From Zobellia laminariae (GTDB lineage: Bacteria > Bacteroidota > Bacteroidia > Flavobacteriales > Flavobacteriaceae): DNA of 64,000 nt. Shown piece after piece: positions 19,108 through 27,869 of the stretch. The position numbers and the translations under genes are program-made. Every line of letters begins with the position of its first letter. Within the stretch, counting starts at the first letter, position 1. The notes under the pieces were generated by a model. It searched no databases, was not told where the DNA came from, and saw only the letters and a program-made list of their open reading frames with translations. The DNA is taken from assembly GCF_009725995.1 (NCBI RefSeq), contig NZ_RCNS01000003.1:372001-436000 (forward strand), given 5' to 3'.

Positions 19108-20628
19108 ATGATGACTTATTTTAATAAACAGACAACATTAGTAATTCTTCTATTATTGATAAGTGGATGCTTTGCAAAAGCAGCTACTCAACAAAAGCCA
19201 AACATCCTTTTTTGTATTGCCGATGATCAATCTTTTGCACATACTTCCAATCAAGGTGCCGCAGAGTTAAACACACCTAATTTTGACCGTGTTGCTAAGA
19301 GTGGGATTATATTCAACAACGCCTATACGAACGTGTCTTCCTGTGCCCCGTCAAGGGCGTCCATTTTAACAGGTCGTAACATTTGGGAACTTGAAGAAGG
19401 CGGACTATTGTTTGGAGCATTGCCAAAAAAGTATACCACTTTTTCCACTCTATTGTCCCAAAATGGATATAGTACAGGACATTCTGGCAAAGGGTATATG
19501 CCGGCCAATAAAAATGAGCCCTACCAGACACGTCCATTAGCTCCAGAATTCAACCACATTAAAATGGATGCCCCAAAAAATATGTCCAATAAAGATTATG
19601 CGGAAAACTTCAATGCATTTCTTTCTAGTAAAGAAGAGGACAAACCTTTCTTTTTTTGGTTCGGGTCACATGAAGCCCACCGAGGATACGATGCTGGAAG
19701 TGGCGCTAGAGCAGGCAAAGATATTTCAAAGATAGAGGTGCCCGGTTTTTTACCAGATAATGAATTGATACGAAATGATATTGCCGATTATTACAATGAA
19801 ATAGAATGGTTTGACTCGCACTTAGGACGGATGATTAAAGCGCTAGAGGAAGCCGGAGAGTTAGAAAACACTATCATAATTGTAACGGCAGATAATGGAA
19901 TGCCTTTTCCCCGTGCAAAAGGTACATGCTATGATTATGGCACACATATGCCTTTAGCCATATGTTGGGGCAATAAAATTAAAGGGGGCAACCACGTAGA
20001 TGATTTTATAAGCTTCACTGATTTTGCTCCCACTTTACTAGAAGCCGCTGGTATTGCTGTTTCCGAAGATATTACAGGAAATAGTTTTCTAGAAGTTTTA
20101 CTATCCAATAAAAGCGGGCAAATAGACCCAAAAAGAGATCGGGTATTTACGGCTTTGGAACGCCACACCTATTGCCGTCCTGGTGGAGCTCCGTATCCCA
20201 TACGAACCATTCGGAAAGGCGATTGGTTGTACATGATAAACTTTGAACCTGACAGATGGCCTTCCGGTAATCCTGATTTTGCTTCTCCACACCAAGGTTT
20301 TTACGGAGATATTGACGCCGGACCTTCCCGTGAATATTTAATTGTAAACAAAGATCAAGCCTCTGTAAAATTTTATGCTGATCTATCACTTGAAAAACGC
20401 CCTAAAGTAGAGCTGTACAACGTAAAAAAAGACCCTTTTCAACTACATAATCTGGCTTCTGACAAGACTTACGCCGATTTGTGCATTGAATTGAAAACAG
20501 ACTTGTTTGCCCATTTAAAAAAGACGAACGACCCAAGAATGCAGGGGGAATCGCCTTGGGACAACTACCCTTATTTCTTTGATGGTTTTGAAAAAGAACA
20601 TTTGAAACCTGTTAAGGAAAGACAATAA
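19108..20628 (+). CDS. S1 family sulfatase (N-sulfoglucosamine sulfohydrolase-like)
   Basis: Secreted type I sulfatase of 506 aa with signal peptide (about 1-25). The first metal-binding segment is FCIADDQSF. The formylglycine site is C79 in SSCAPSRASILTGRN. GSHEAHRGYD and VTADNGMPFPRAKG provide the further active-site His and metal ligands. The overall pattern resembles the heparan N-sulfatase-like branch of S1, but the neighbourhood points to algal galactan. The protein ends with NYPYFFDGFEKEHLKPV. Start at the first ATG of an ATGATG pair; either is acceptable. Confidence 0.92.
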   Translation: MMTYFNKQTTLVILLLLISGCFAKAATQQKPNILFCIADDQSFAHTSNQGAAELNTPNFDRVAKSGIIFNNAYTNVSSCAPSRASILTGRNIWELEEGGLLFGALPKKYTTFSTLLSQNGYSTGHSGKGYMPANKNEPYQTRPLAPEFNHIKMDAPKNMSNKDYAENFNAFLSSKEEDKPFFFWFGSHEAHRGYDAGSGARAGKDISKIEVPGFLPDNELIRNDIADYYNEIEWFDSHLGRMIKALEEAGELENTIIIVTADNGMPFPRAKGTCYDYGTHMPLAICWGNKIKGGNHVDDFISFTDFAPTLLEAAGIAVSEDITGNSFLEVLLSNKSGQIDPKRDRVFTALERHTYCRPGGAPYPIRTIRKGDWLYMINFEPDRWPSGNPDFASPHQGFYGDIDAGPSREYLIVNKDQASVKFYADLSLEKRPKVELYNVKKDPFQLHNLASDKTYADLCIELKTDLFAHLKKTNDPRMQGESPWDNYPYFFDGFEKEHLKPVKERQ

Positions 20629-20662
20629 CAAACCAAAACACTACTTAAAATATAGAACACGT

Positions 20663-22152
20663 ATGAATCCATCCACATTGATAAACAAAATATGCTTCCT
20701 AGTTTTATTTGCAGGACTTAGCAGTTTCCTTAATGCTCAGGAACAACCAAATATTGTAATCCTAATGGCCGATGATATCGGTGTTGGAGATATCGGCTTT
20801 TATCACAAAGAAAGAACGGGTAAAGAACCATTGGTTCCGACACCTAATATAGATGAACTCATTGCAAATGGTATGCGCTTTTCTGATGCCCACTCCCCTG
20901 CTTCTTTATGTGCTCCTACCCGATATTCAATGATGACCGGTAATTATCCTTACAGAAATACGAATAGCCCTTGGGGTGTTTGGTCTCCGTTAAACAATGA
21001 CGGTATTGATGATGATTCCACTACCCTATCCCGTATTGCAAAAAAGGCAGGTTATAACACCGCCTTTTTTGGAAAATGGGGATTGGGAGGCGTTTGGAAC
21101 GGTGCTCCAGAGGATTATTCAAAAACTGAAAGAGGTGCCCAAAAATTCGACTTTGATTATTCGATAGAGTTACCACAAGGCATTCAAAACAAACCTTATG
21201 TTTATTATGAAAACGGGGCATGGATGAAACTCAAATCAGATTCAAAACTGGTACACATTCCGTTTGCACAGACGCAATATGATGAAGATAACAGAAAGCG
21301 TAATCGTGATGGTATTGGCGATTCTAATTGGAACCCTTCATTAGCTGGCCCAATATTAGCCAACAAAGCAGTGAAGTATATTAAAAAACAAGGAGAAAAC
21401 CCATTTTTTATGTACTACTGCAGTCAGGCCGTTCACGTGCCACACAGTCCATCTGAAACTCTAGATGGAGTAAAAATAAAAGGTTCAACCTTAGGTAATC
21501 ATGGGGATATGATTGCAGAACTAGATGCCCAAGTAGGTATGATGATAAAGGCTCTCAAAAAAACAGGTAAATATGAAAACACACTCTTTGTATTTACTTC
21601 AGACAACGGTGGTCTAATCACAACAGAGCCTTAACTCAGGCAGGACATGATTCCAGTAATGGATTGGCAGGTAAAAAAGCATCAATCTATGAAGGGGGAC
21701 ACCGTGTTCCTTTCGTAGCGGTTTGGCCAGGAAAAATTGTCAAAAACTCAGAATCTCAGGTACCTATTATAGGTCAAGATATGGTTGCCACCTTATCGAC
21801 TCTATTAAAAATTCCGCTTGATGATAATAAAATTTTAGATTCCGCTAACCTTCTTCCCATTTTTCAAGAACAATCTACTGAACCACTGCACAAGTACCTC
21901 ATGCATAGGTCACAAGATGTAAAAGGTCCTTTTCATGCCATTCGCGAAGGTAATTTTAAACTGATCATGATAACGGATAGTAAGAAAAACCTAAAAGGAC
22001 TAAAAGCAATTGAATTATATAATTTGAAGGATAACGTCCAAGAAAAGAAAAATAAAAACCTAATTCATAAGCTCGGTCAAGTAGAGCGTGTAAAGAAAAT
22101 GCAAGAAACCTATCTAGAGCTATCCAATAATAGAGAAACAACACTTTTCTAG
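20663..22152 (+). pseudogene. S1 family sulfatase interrupted by a one-base frameshift
   Basis: The first frame (20663-21634) encodes the N-terminal 323 residues of an arylsulfatase: signal peptide ending SFLNAQ, metal site LMADDIGVGD, formylglycine site C83 in SLCAPTRYSMMTG, and FTSDNGG. It stops at TAA 21632-21634. The next frame, -1 relative to the first, continues without loss of homology from NRALTQAGHDSS through LAGKKASIYEGGHRVPF to 22152. Adding one A to the AA at 21622-21623 restores a single frame of 496 aa, which is normal for the family. No slippery heptamer is visible, so this is either a true inactivating mutation or a sequencing error. All active-site segments survive apart from the break. 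Confidence 0.9.
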
Positions 22153-22488
22153 TACTAGATATCCCTTTTCAATATGGAGAAAAGATACATTTAGAAACGG
22201 TTTTAAATAATTTTAAAAAATTCTCAAAACCAATTGCTGTGTCATATCGGTTTAGAAAATTAGAAATCATCAAAAAGTACATTTGATATAGGCATCTGAC
22301 CATTTGTATCAAACTCAACATAATGCTATGGTTAATTTTACGTCACGCAGGATTTTTAAGCACAAAAAACGAGTATAAATCAATTTCTATACAACTCAAC
22401 ACCTTTAAAAAATCATTTCGACCAAAACAAACAAATAAACACCAAAAAAGACATGTTTAAATTCCTTTACCAGTTTCAAAACCATTTT
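22153..22488. promoter_or_regulatory. Intergenic region upstream of the cytochrome-c dehydrogenase-like gene
   Basis: A gap of about 300 bases without a convincing gene. A weak bulged hairpin lies at 22161-22186 (arms ATC-TTTTC and GAAAA-GAT). Just before it, GTACTAGAT at 22152-22160 matches nine bases of the putative operator at 27846-27854, but as a single degenerate half-site. The region probably carries the promoter of the following gene; no promoter element could be assigned with confidence. Confidence 0.4.
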
Positions 22489-24714
22489 ATGAGACGTTAT
22501 TTTTTCTTTGCTATTTCGGCCTTTATTCTGATTACCCTCGGCAGTTGCAAAAAAGAGAAACCAATTTATGCAGACGTTATTTACACCAAACCCCAATTGG
22601 TAAAAGACCCACCCGTAGTTTTTATGTCTCCTGAAGAAAGTATGAAAACCATGCATTTACCCGAAGGTTACCGTATGGAGCTGGTGGCCAGTGAACCTAT
22701 GATCAACGAACCAGTAACAATTGCTTGGGGTCCGGATGGTAAACTCTATGTTGCTGAAATGATTACCTACATGCAAGACATAGACGGTACAGATGAAAAC
22801 GAGCCATGGAGCAGGGTTTCGGTTCTTGAGGATATTGATGGCGATGGAAAAATGGACAAAAGCACTGTTTTTGTGGACAGCCTAATTCTCCCTAGGATTA
22901 TACTCCCTTTGGATGACCGCGTTCTTATTGGTGAAACATACAACCGTAGCCTTTATAGTTATAGGGATACCGATGGTGATAACGTAGCCGATGAAAAGAA
23001 GCTAGTGCTTGAGAACAACAAAAGAGACAATGCCAATCTGGAGCACCAATCCGCTACCATGATATGGGGTTTGGACAATTATCTTTATTTATCCAACGGT
23101 TCCTTACGCTACCGTTTTACCAAAGGTGAAATGGAAATTGATACGTTAAGGGATGCGCCTTCCGGACAATGGGGTATGACACAGGATGAAGTGGGTCAAA
23201 TTTATTATTCTAGCGCAGGTGGGGAAACTCCCGCTCTAGGTTACCAACAACATCCTTATTACGGCACCTTGGAAATGGAAGGGAAATGGGAAGAAGGTTT
23301 TGAGAAAGTATGGCCCATCATTGGAACTCCAGACGTACAAGGTGGCCTCAGAAGATTGCGTGAAGACGGCACTTTAAACCATTTTACGGCCAGTTGTGGC
23401 CAATCTATCTTCTTGGGAGATAAACTGCCCATGTACGGAGACCTTTTTATTCCAGAACCGGTGGGGCGTTTAATTCGCCGTGCTAAAGTGAACTTGGTAA
23501 ACGGGAAAAAAGTATTGTCCAATCCTTATGACGAAACGGAATTCTTGGCATCTACGGATACCAACTTTAGACCTGTGGATACACAGACTGGCCCAGACGG
23601 CTGTCTGTACGTGGTTGATATGTACCGCGGTATTATCCAAGAGGGCAATTGGGTTAGAAAAGGTAGTTTTTTACGCCCCGTGGTAGAACGGAAAGGTTTT
23701 GATAAAAATATTGGAAAAGGTAGAATTTATAGAATAGTTCATGATGAAATAACACCTTCAAAACAAGAAGACTTATTGCATAAAACTAATGATGAGCTAT
23801 TAGATTACCTACATCACCCTAACGGTTGGTATCGGCTTACGGCACAAAAATTATTGGTACTAAAACAAGATAAGAGTACCGTATCCAATTTGAAAGATAT
23901 GGTTACTGGTGGAACGCCTTTTATAGGTTCTATGTTAGGTGATGCCGATTATGCATTAGGAAGACTTCATGCCATCTGGACATTAGATGGTCTTGATGCC
24001 ATAGACAAACCTCTTGTTCTAGCTGCTTTACAAGACGAAGATGCCCGTGTACGTGCGGCAGCCTTACGCGTAAGTGAGCCATTTTTAAAATCTGGAGATG
24101 CCAGTGTTTTTGAAGCAGTTCAGGCTTTGAAGAGTGATAAAGACCCTGAGGTTTTACAGCAAGTAGTCCTTTCTTTGAATTCAGCTAAAGACAAAATGGG
24201 AAAAGAAACCATTTCTGAAATTATAGCGGCCAATCCTAGTAATGAAGCCATTGTAACAATTGGTGAAGAAAGCTTAAAGGAAGTTCCTTTAGAAATAGAG
24301 AAAATTAAGAAACAGTACGTTTTACAAAACAGTAATACAAGGAAGAGAATTGTGGAGGGCTACAACAATTTCAAAAACCTCTGCGCTGCTTGTCACGGCA
24401 TGAACGGTACGGGTATTGAAGGAATGGCTCCGTCATTGGTAGGCTCCCCTAGGGTTACCGCTAAAGATTGGAATATTCCAGTGAAAATTCTTTTAAATGG
24501 ACTTACCGGACCTGTTGACGGTAAAGAATATTCCGGTGTTATGGCGGGTATGAAACAACAAGACGATGATTACATTGCCAGCGTGGTCACTTATATCCGA
24601 ATGCACTTGAACAACGAAAAAGGTGTTGGCGGATGGCAAGTCAGTAAAGTTAGAAAAGAACAAGAAGGTCGTGAAGATTATTGGACCATTGAAGAGCTTG
24701 AAAAGAGCAAATAA
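22489..24714 (+). CDS. Membrane-bound-dehydrogenase-type beta-propeller/HEAT lipoprotein with cytochrome c domain
   Basis: The start at 22489 was preferred over ATG 22453 because it gives a compact lipoprotein signal ending in ITLGSCKK. The mature protein (about 740 aa in total) has a beta-propeller resembling the putative membrane-bound dehydrogenase domain of Planctomycetes (LPEGYRMELVASEPMINEP, AWGPDGKLYVAEM), then HEAT-like repeats (about 430-590) and a C-terminal cytochrome c domain with haem motif CAACH (C632, C635, H636 from this start). Known: proteins of this plan are thought to oxidise carbohydrates or alcohols and pass electrons to cytochromes. Placed among sulfatases and GH2, it may oxidise a released sugar in the periplasm. 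The substrate is unknown. Confidence 0.82.
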   Translation: MRRYFFFAISAFILITLGSCKKEKPIYADVIYTKPQLVKDPPVVFMSPEESMKTMHLPEGYRMELVASEPMINEPVTIAWGPDGKLYVAEMITYMQDIDGTDENEPWSRVSVLEDIDGDGKMDKSTVFVDSLILPRIILPLDDRVLIGETYNRSLYSYRDTDGDNVADEKKLVLENNKRDNANLEHQSATMIWGLDNYLYLSNGSLRYRFTKGEMEIDTLRDAPSGQWGMTQDEVGQIYYSSAGGETPALGYQQHPYYGTLEMEGKWEEGFEKVWPIIGTPDVQGGLRRLREDGTLNHFTASCGQSIFLGDKLPMYGDLFIPEPVGRLIRRAKVNLVNGKKVLSNPYDETEFLASTDTNFRPVDTQTGPDGCLYVVDMYRGIIQEGNWVRKGSFLRPVVERKGFDKNIGKGRIYRIVHDEITPSKQEDLLHKTNDELLDYLHHPNGWYRLTAQKLLVLKQDKSTVSNLKDMVTGGTPFIGSMLGDADYALGRLHAIWTLDGLDAIDKPLVLAALQDEDARVRAAALRVSEPFLKSGDASVFEAVQALKSDKDPEVLQQVVLSLNSAKDKMGKETISEIIAANPSNEAIVTIGEESLKEVPLEIEKIKKQYVLQNSNTRKRIVEGYNNFKNLCAACHGMNGTGIEGMAPSLVGSPRVTAKDWNIPVKILLNGLTGPVDGKEYSGVMAGMKQQDDDYIASVVTYIRMHLNNEKGVGGWQVSKVRKEQEGREDYWTIEELEKSK

Positions 24715-24741
24715 ACAATTTTTATTAAAGAACATTATAGA

Positions 24742-27657
24742 ATGAAGCATTACAGATTAATGCTCTGCACACTATTGCTTACGGCAATAGCTTGGGGACA
24801 GCATACAACTTTACCAGAAGGTTTTACAAAGACCGACCGTTCCAAACTAAATATCAACCAAGGATGGAAATTTCATTTGGGTGACCCCGATGCCGATTTC
24901 TTTAAGTTAGATACGGATGATTCCAAGTGGGAAACAGTTAACGTGCCTCACGGATTGGAACTTACCACAATGGACCTGAATGGGGTTCAAGATGATAAGT
25001 ACCAAGATACATTCATGAGAAAAGTAGGTTGGTATCGAAAAGAGATTCAGGTTTCCTCAAACACGAACAACAAGGTTTTTCTTGAGTTTGAAGGTGTTCA
25101 TCAGGTTACAGATGTTTGGATAAATGGTAAACACATTGGTCAGCACTCCGTTGGAGGCTACACTCCTTTTCATTTTGATATTACGGATTTTGTAAATCGA
25201 GGCGAAAAGAACCTCGTAACGGTTTTAGCCGATAACCGAAAACGTGATGATATTCCACCAGACCCTGGTCCAATGGACTATATTAAGTTCGCCGGTCTGT
25301 ATCGCGATGTGTATTTAGTAGAGACCAACCCTCTACACATAACTTTTAATTGGGAAGCCGAAAATGCAGGTCAATACATCACTACGCCAACTGTAGATCC
25401 CATAAATCTTAATGCTACAATCAACATTAAAACTACGGTTCGTAATGAAAATGCGCTGCCTAAAAAAACTACCGTTTTAAGTAAAGTCATAGATGATAAA
25501 GGTCTAGTCGTATTAAAATTAGAACAGACCAAAACTATTCTTCCCGGAGCCGATGTTCAATTTAACCTCATTGGCAGTATTGAGGATAATCTAAAACTTT
25601 GGTCTATAGATGAGCCTAACCTCTACCGAGTACATACGATAGTTCTGGAAGATGATAAAGCTGTGGACCAAATAGAAGTTAAAACGGGATTCAGGAAAAT
25701 TGAAATGAACAATCATGATGGTATTGTCCTGAACGGAAAACCTATAAAACTCATTGGCACCAATTTACACCAACACTATGGCTTTATAGGTGATGCCATG
25801 CCCAATTCTTTGCATTATAAAGACATCCTGCAATTAAAAAAACTGGGAATGAATGTTATCCGAACAGCACATTACCCACATGACAATTCTTTGCTCGAGG
25901 CCTGTGACGAACTCGGTATGCTGGTATATGAAGAAGCCCCAACATGGATGTCCATCGGTAATGAAGCTTGGTTCGATAACTTCGAAAAAGCGGCAAGAAC
26001 TATGGTCAGAAACCATAGAAATCACACTTCCGTTTTTATCTGGGGAGCTGGTATCAATCACAGGGGTTATGTTCCAAGGGCTCACAATATAATTAAACAA
26101 GAAGACCCGTTTAGATATACCGCTTCGCAAAGTAGCCGTTGGACGGGTTGGCAAACTTCTGGTTTAACGGATATTTATGGGCAAATGGTATACGGCCCCT
26201 ATTATTGGAGTGGTGACGAACCCATGCTGGCAATGGAAGGGCGTCGTGGTCCTGAGGCTATTAATGAATATATGAACGACCCCATGAAATTGGGACTCAT
26301 ATCGTGGACGGCACATGCCTATTATACTTTTCATCCTACCGATACGCCAAAAGATAGAAGTCGAGGTGGTTTTATGACAGCTTTCCGCTACCCACGTCCC
26401 GAAGAAAATCTGGCTTGGTATCCTGCCGAACTAACGGATTATCCTTATCTCCATATTAATACCGATTGGAAAGAAGGCACTAAAGAAGTGGTCGTGTTCA
26501 GCAATTCAGAGAAAGTGGAACTAAAAGTGAATGGTAAGACCATTGCAACACAACACCCTTCAAAAGCGGATAAATACAAATATTTAAAACATGCACCGTT
26601 CGTATTTTCTATTCCTCAATATAAAAAAGGAAAACTGACGGCAAACGGTCTGCTTGATAATAAAGTTGTTGTTTCCGAAACTAAGCAAACTCCAGAAAGT
26701 GCATATAAAATAGTTCTAGAACCTGATACAGAAGGCAGAAAATTTGTTGCGGATGGTTCTGACATTCTTGTGGTTTATGCAAAGGTGCTAGATAGAAACG
26801 GCACACTACTGGCTGATACTGACACAGCTGTTGAATTCGCTATAAAGGGCGATGCAGAAATTATTGGCGATAAGGAAGGTATTGGTTCTAACCCAATGCC
26901 CGCACAATACGGTGTTGCTCCTGTTTTAATCCGTGCAGGCAATTCTCCGGATGAAATTACGATTACAGCTAAAGCAAAAGGTCTGAAATCAGCATCTGCA
27001 ACAGTTGCAACCGTAAAAGCTAATTTTGATGTCATTGCTGCAAACGCAGAGCCTATCTATGATTTTGAAACGCTTCGGGTAGATTTAGGAGGAGATGAAC
27101 AATTAGTTCAGTTTGATTGGACTCCGTGGAATGGCAAAGACAATGCGGCCTCTACAAAGGAATTTGAAGAGTTTGAGGGTTTCTCCGCTACCGTTCAAAG
27201 TAATGGTGATGCTAGCTCAACCCGTTGGTTAGGTGAAATAAATGTTATTGGCAAATACGGTTTCGCTCATGGTGAAGGTGTTCTGGGTGTGTCAAAAGAG
27301 GGACTAACCTTAGAATTTTCCGGATTGAAAAAGGGAAAATATAAGTTGAACACAGTTCATCATGCCCCAAGAACCAATACTGATAGCATGGACCCCAATC
27401 AGGAAAAAATGGCGACTTATAAAATCTATAAGATTCCATATGCCAAAGAACTTAGTGTTACAGTAAACGATGCAAATGGTTCCCCTACCCTAGAGAACAT
27501 AACCGTAACCGAAGGGGAAACTATGCAGACCACACCTTTTCAACCCACCGAGATATACTTTGAAGCGGATGGGAATAGTAATGTTAGTTTCGTATTTAAA
27601 GGAAGTGACGAAAAAGCAGTTTGGCTCAATAGTTTTATTCTGAGCGAATGGCATTAA
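24742..27657 (+). CDS. GH2 family protein lacking the canonical acid/base glutamate
   Basis: Secreted 971-aa GH2-type protein with signal peptide (about 1-19). Order: sugar-binding jelly roll (35-195), Ig-like (215-320), TIM barrel (325-600), DUF4982-like and Ig-like domains (600-770), and a roughly 200-residue C-terminal beta-domain. The usual acid/base motif W-S-x-G-N-E is replaced by WGAGINHRG, placing N439 where the Glu should be. A plausible nucleophile, E499 in LAMEGRRG, remains. The fold and flanking residues (NHRNHTSVFIW, NVIRTAHYPHD) are well conserved. Either another residue supplies the acid/base, or the enzyme is inactive or non-classical. It is followed by a strong terminator. 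Confidence 0.88.
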   Translation: MKHYRLMLCTLLLTAIAWGQHTTLPEGFTKTDRSKLNINQGWKFHLGDPDADFFKLDTDDSKWETVNVPHGLELTTMDLNGVQDDKYQDTFMRKVGWYRKEIQVSSNTNNKVFLEFEGVHQVTDVWINGKHIGQHSVGGYTPFHFDITDFVNRGEKNLVTVLADNRKRDDIPPDPGPMDYIKFAGLYRDVYLVETNPLHITFNWEAENAGQYITTPTVDPINLNATINIKTTVRNENALPKKTTVLSKVIDDKGLVVLKLEQTKTILPGADVQFNLIGSIEDNLKLWSIDEPNLYRVHTIVLEDDKAVDQIEVKTGFRKIEMNNHDGIVLNGKPIKLIGTNLHQHYGFIGDAMPNSLHYKDILQLKKLGMNVIRTAHYPHDNSLLEACDELGMLVYEEAPTWMSIGNEAWFDNFEKAARTMVRNHRNHTSVFIWGAGINHRGYVPRAHNIIKQEDPFRYTASQSSRWTGWQTSGLTDIYGQMVYGPYYWSGDEPMLAMEGRRGPEAINEYMNDPMKLGLISWTAHAYYTFHPTDTPKDRSRGGFMTAFRYPRPEENLAWYPAELTDYPYLHINTDWKEGTKEVVVFSNSEKVELKVNGKTIATQHPSKADKYKYLKHAPFVFSIPQYKKGKLTANGLLDNKVVVSETKQTPESAYKIVLEPDTEGRKFVADGSDILVVYAKVLDRNGTLLADTDTAVEFAIKGDAEIIGDKEGIGSNPMPAQYGVAPVLIRAGNSPDEITITAKAKGLKSASATVATVKANFDVIAANAEPIYDFETLRVDLGGDEQLVQFDWTPWNGKDNAASTKEFEEFEGFSATVQSNGDASSTRWLGEINVIGKYGFAHGEGVLGVSKEGLTLEFSGLKKGKYKLNTVHHAPRTNTDSMDPNQEKMATYKIYKIPYAKELSVTVNDANGSPTLENITVTEGETMQTTPFQPTEIYFEADGNSNVSFVFKGSDEKAVWLNSFILSEWH

Positions 27658-27680
27658 ACAGATAGCCTCAAGTATTCTAT

Positions 27681-27714
27681 AAATCCCCTTGGTATTGCCT
27701 TGGGGATTTTTTTT
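27681..27714 (+). terminator. Rho-independent terminator after the first enzyme block
   Basis: The arms AAATCCCC and GGGGATTT pair around a loop, with the inner GG/CC also able to pair, and the right arm runs into a tract of eight T residues. It lies 24 bases after the GH2 stop. It separates the 1605-27657 block from the flavin unit. Confidence 0.88.
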
Positions 27715-27820
27715 ATAAACAGCTTAAAACCACCCTCACTAACAAATATTCAAAATCTAACCCAAAAATATATTAACATCACTTATTACAGGCTAAATAA
27801 TTAGATTAAAAATAATTTTA

Positions 27821-27854
27821 TATATTTACCGAAACCGTACTAGACCGTACTAGA
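27821..27854 (+). promoter_or_regulatory. Putative promoter and tandem operator of the flavin unit
   Basis: CCGTACTAGA occurs twice in perfect tandem at 27835-27844 and 27845-27854, one helical turn apart, ending 15 bases before the ATG at 27870. A TATATTTA sequence at 27821-27828 is one mismatch from the Bacteroidota -7 consensus TAnnTTTG, so the repeat would cover the transcription start. A closely related tandem repeat stands before SusC. Inferred role: repressor binding by the GntR-type protein encoded at 32255-33271. Confidence 0.62.
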
Positions 27855-27869
27855 TTTAATGTTACCGCT

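Noticed and set aside
21610..21640. Programmed -1 ribosomal frameshift in the sulfatase gene
   Set aside because: No X-XXY-YYZ slippery heptamer or obvious downstream pseudoknot is seen, and sulfatases are not known to use such control; a mutation or sequencing error is simpler.
22152..22160. GTACTAGAT near the sulfatase stop as a further regulator operator
   Set aside because: It overlaps a stop codon, is a single half-site with the wrong spacing between the two CTAG cores, and such short matches are expected by chance.
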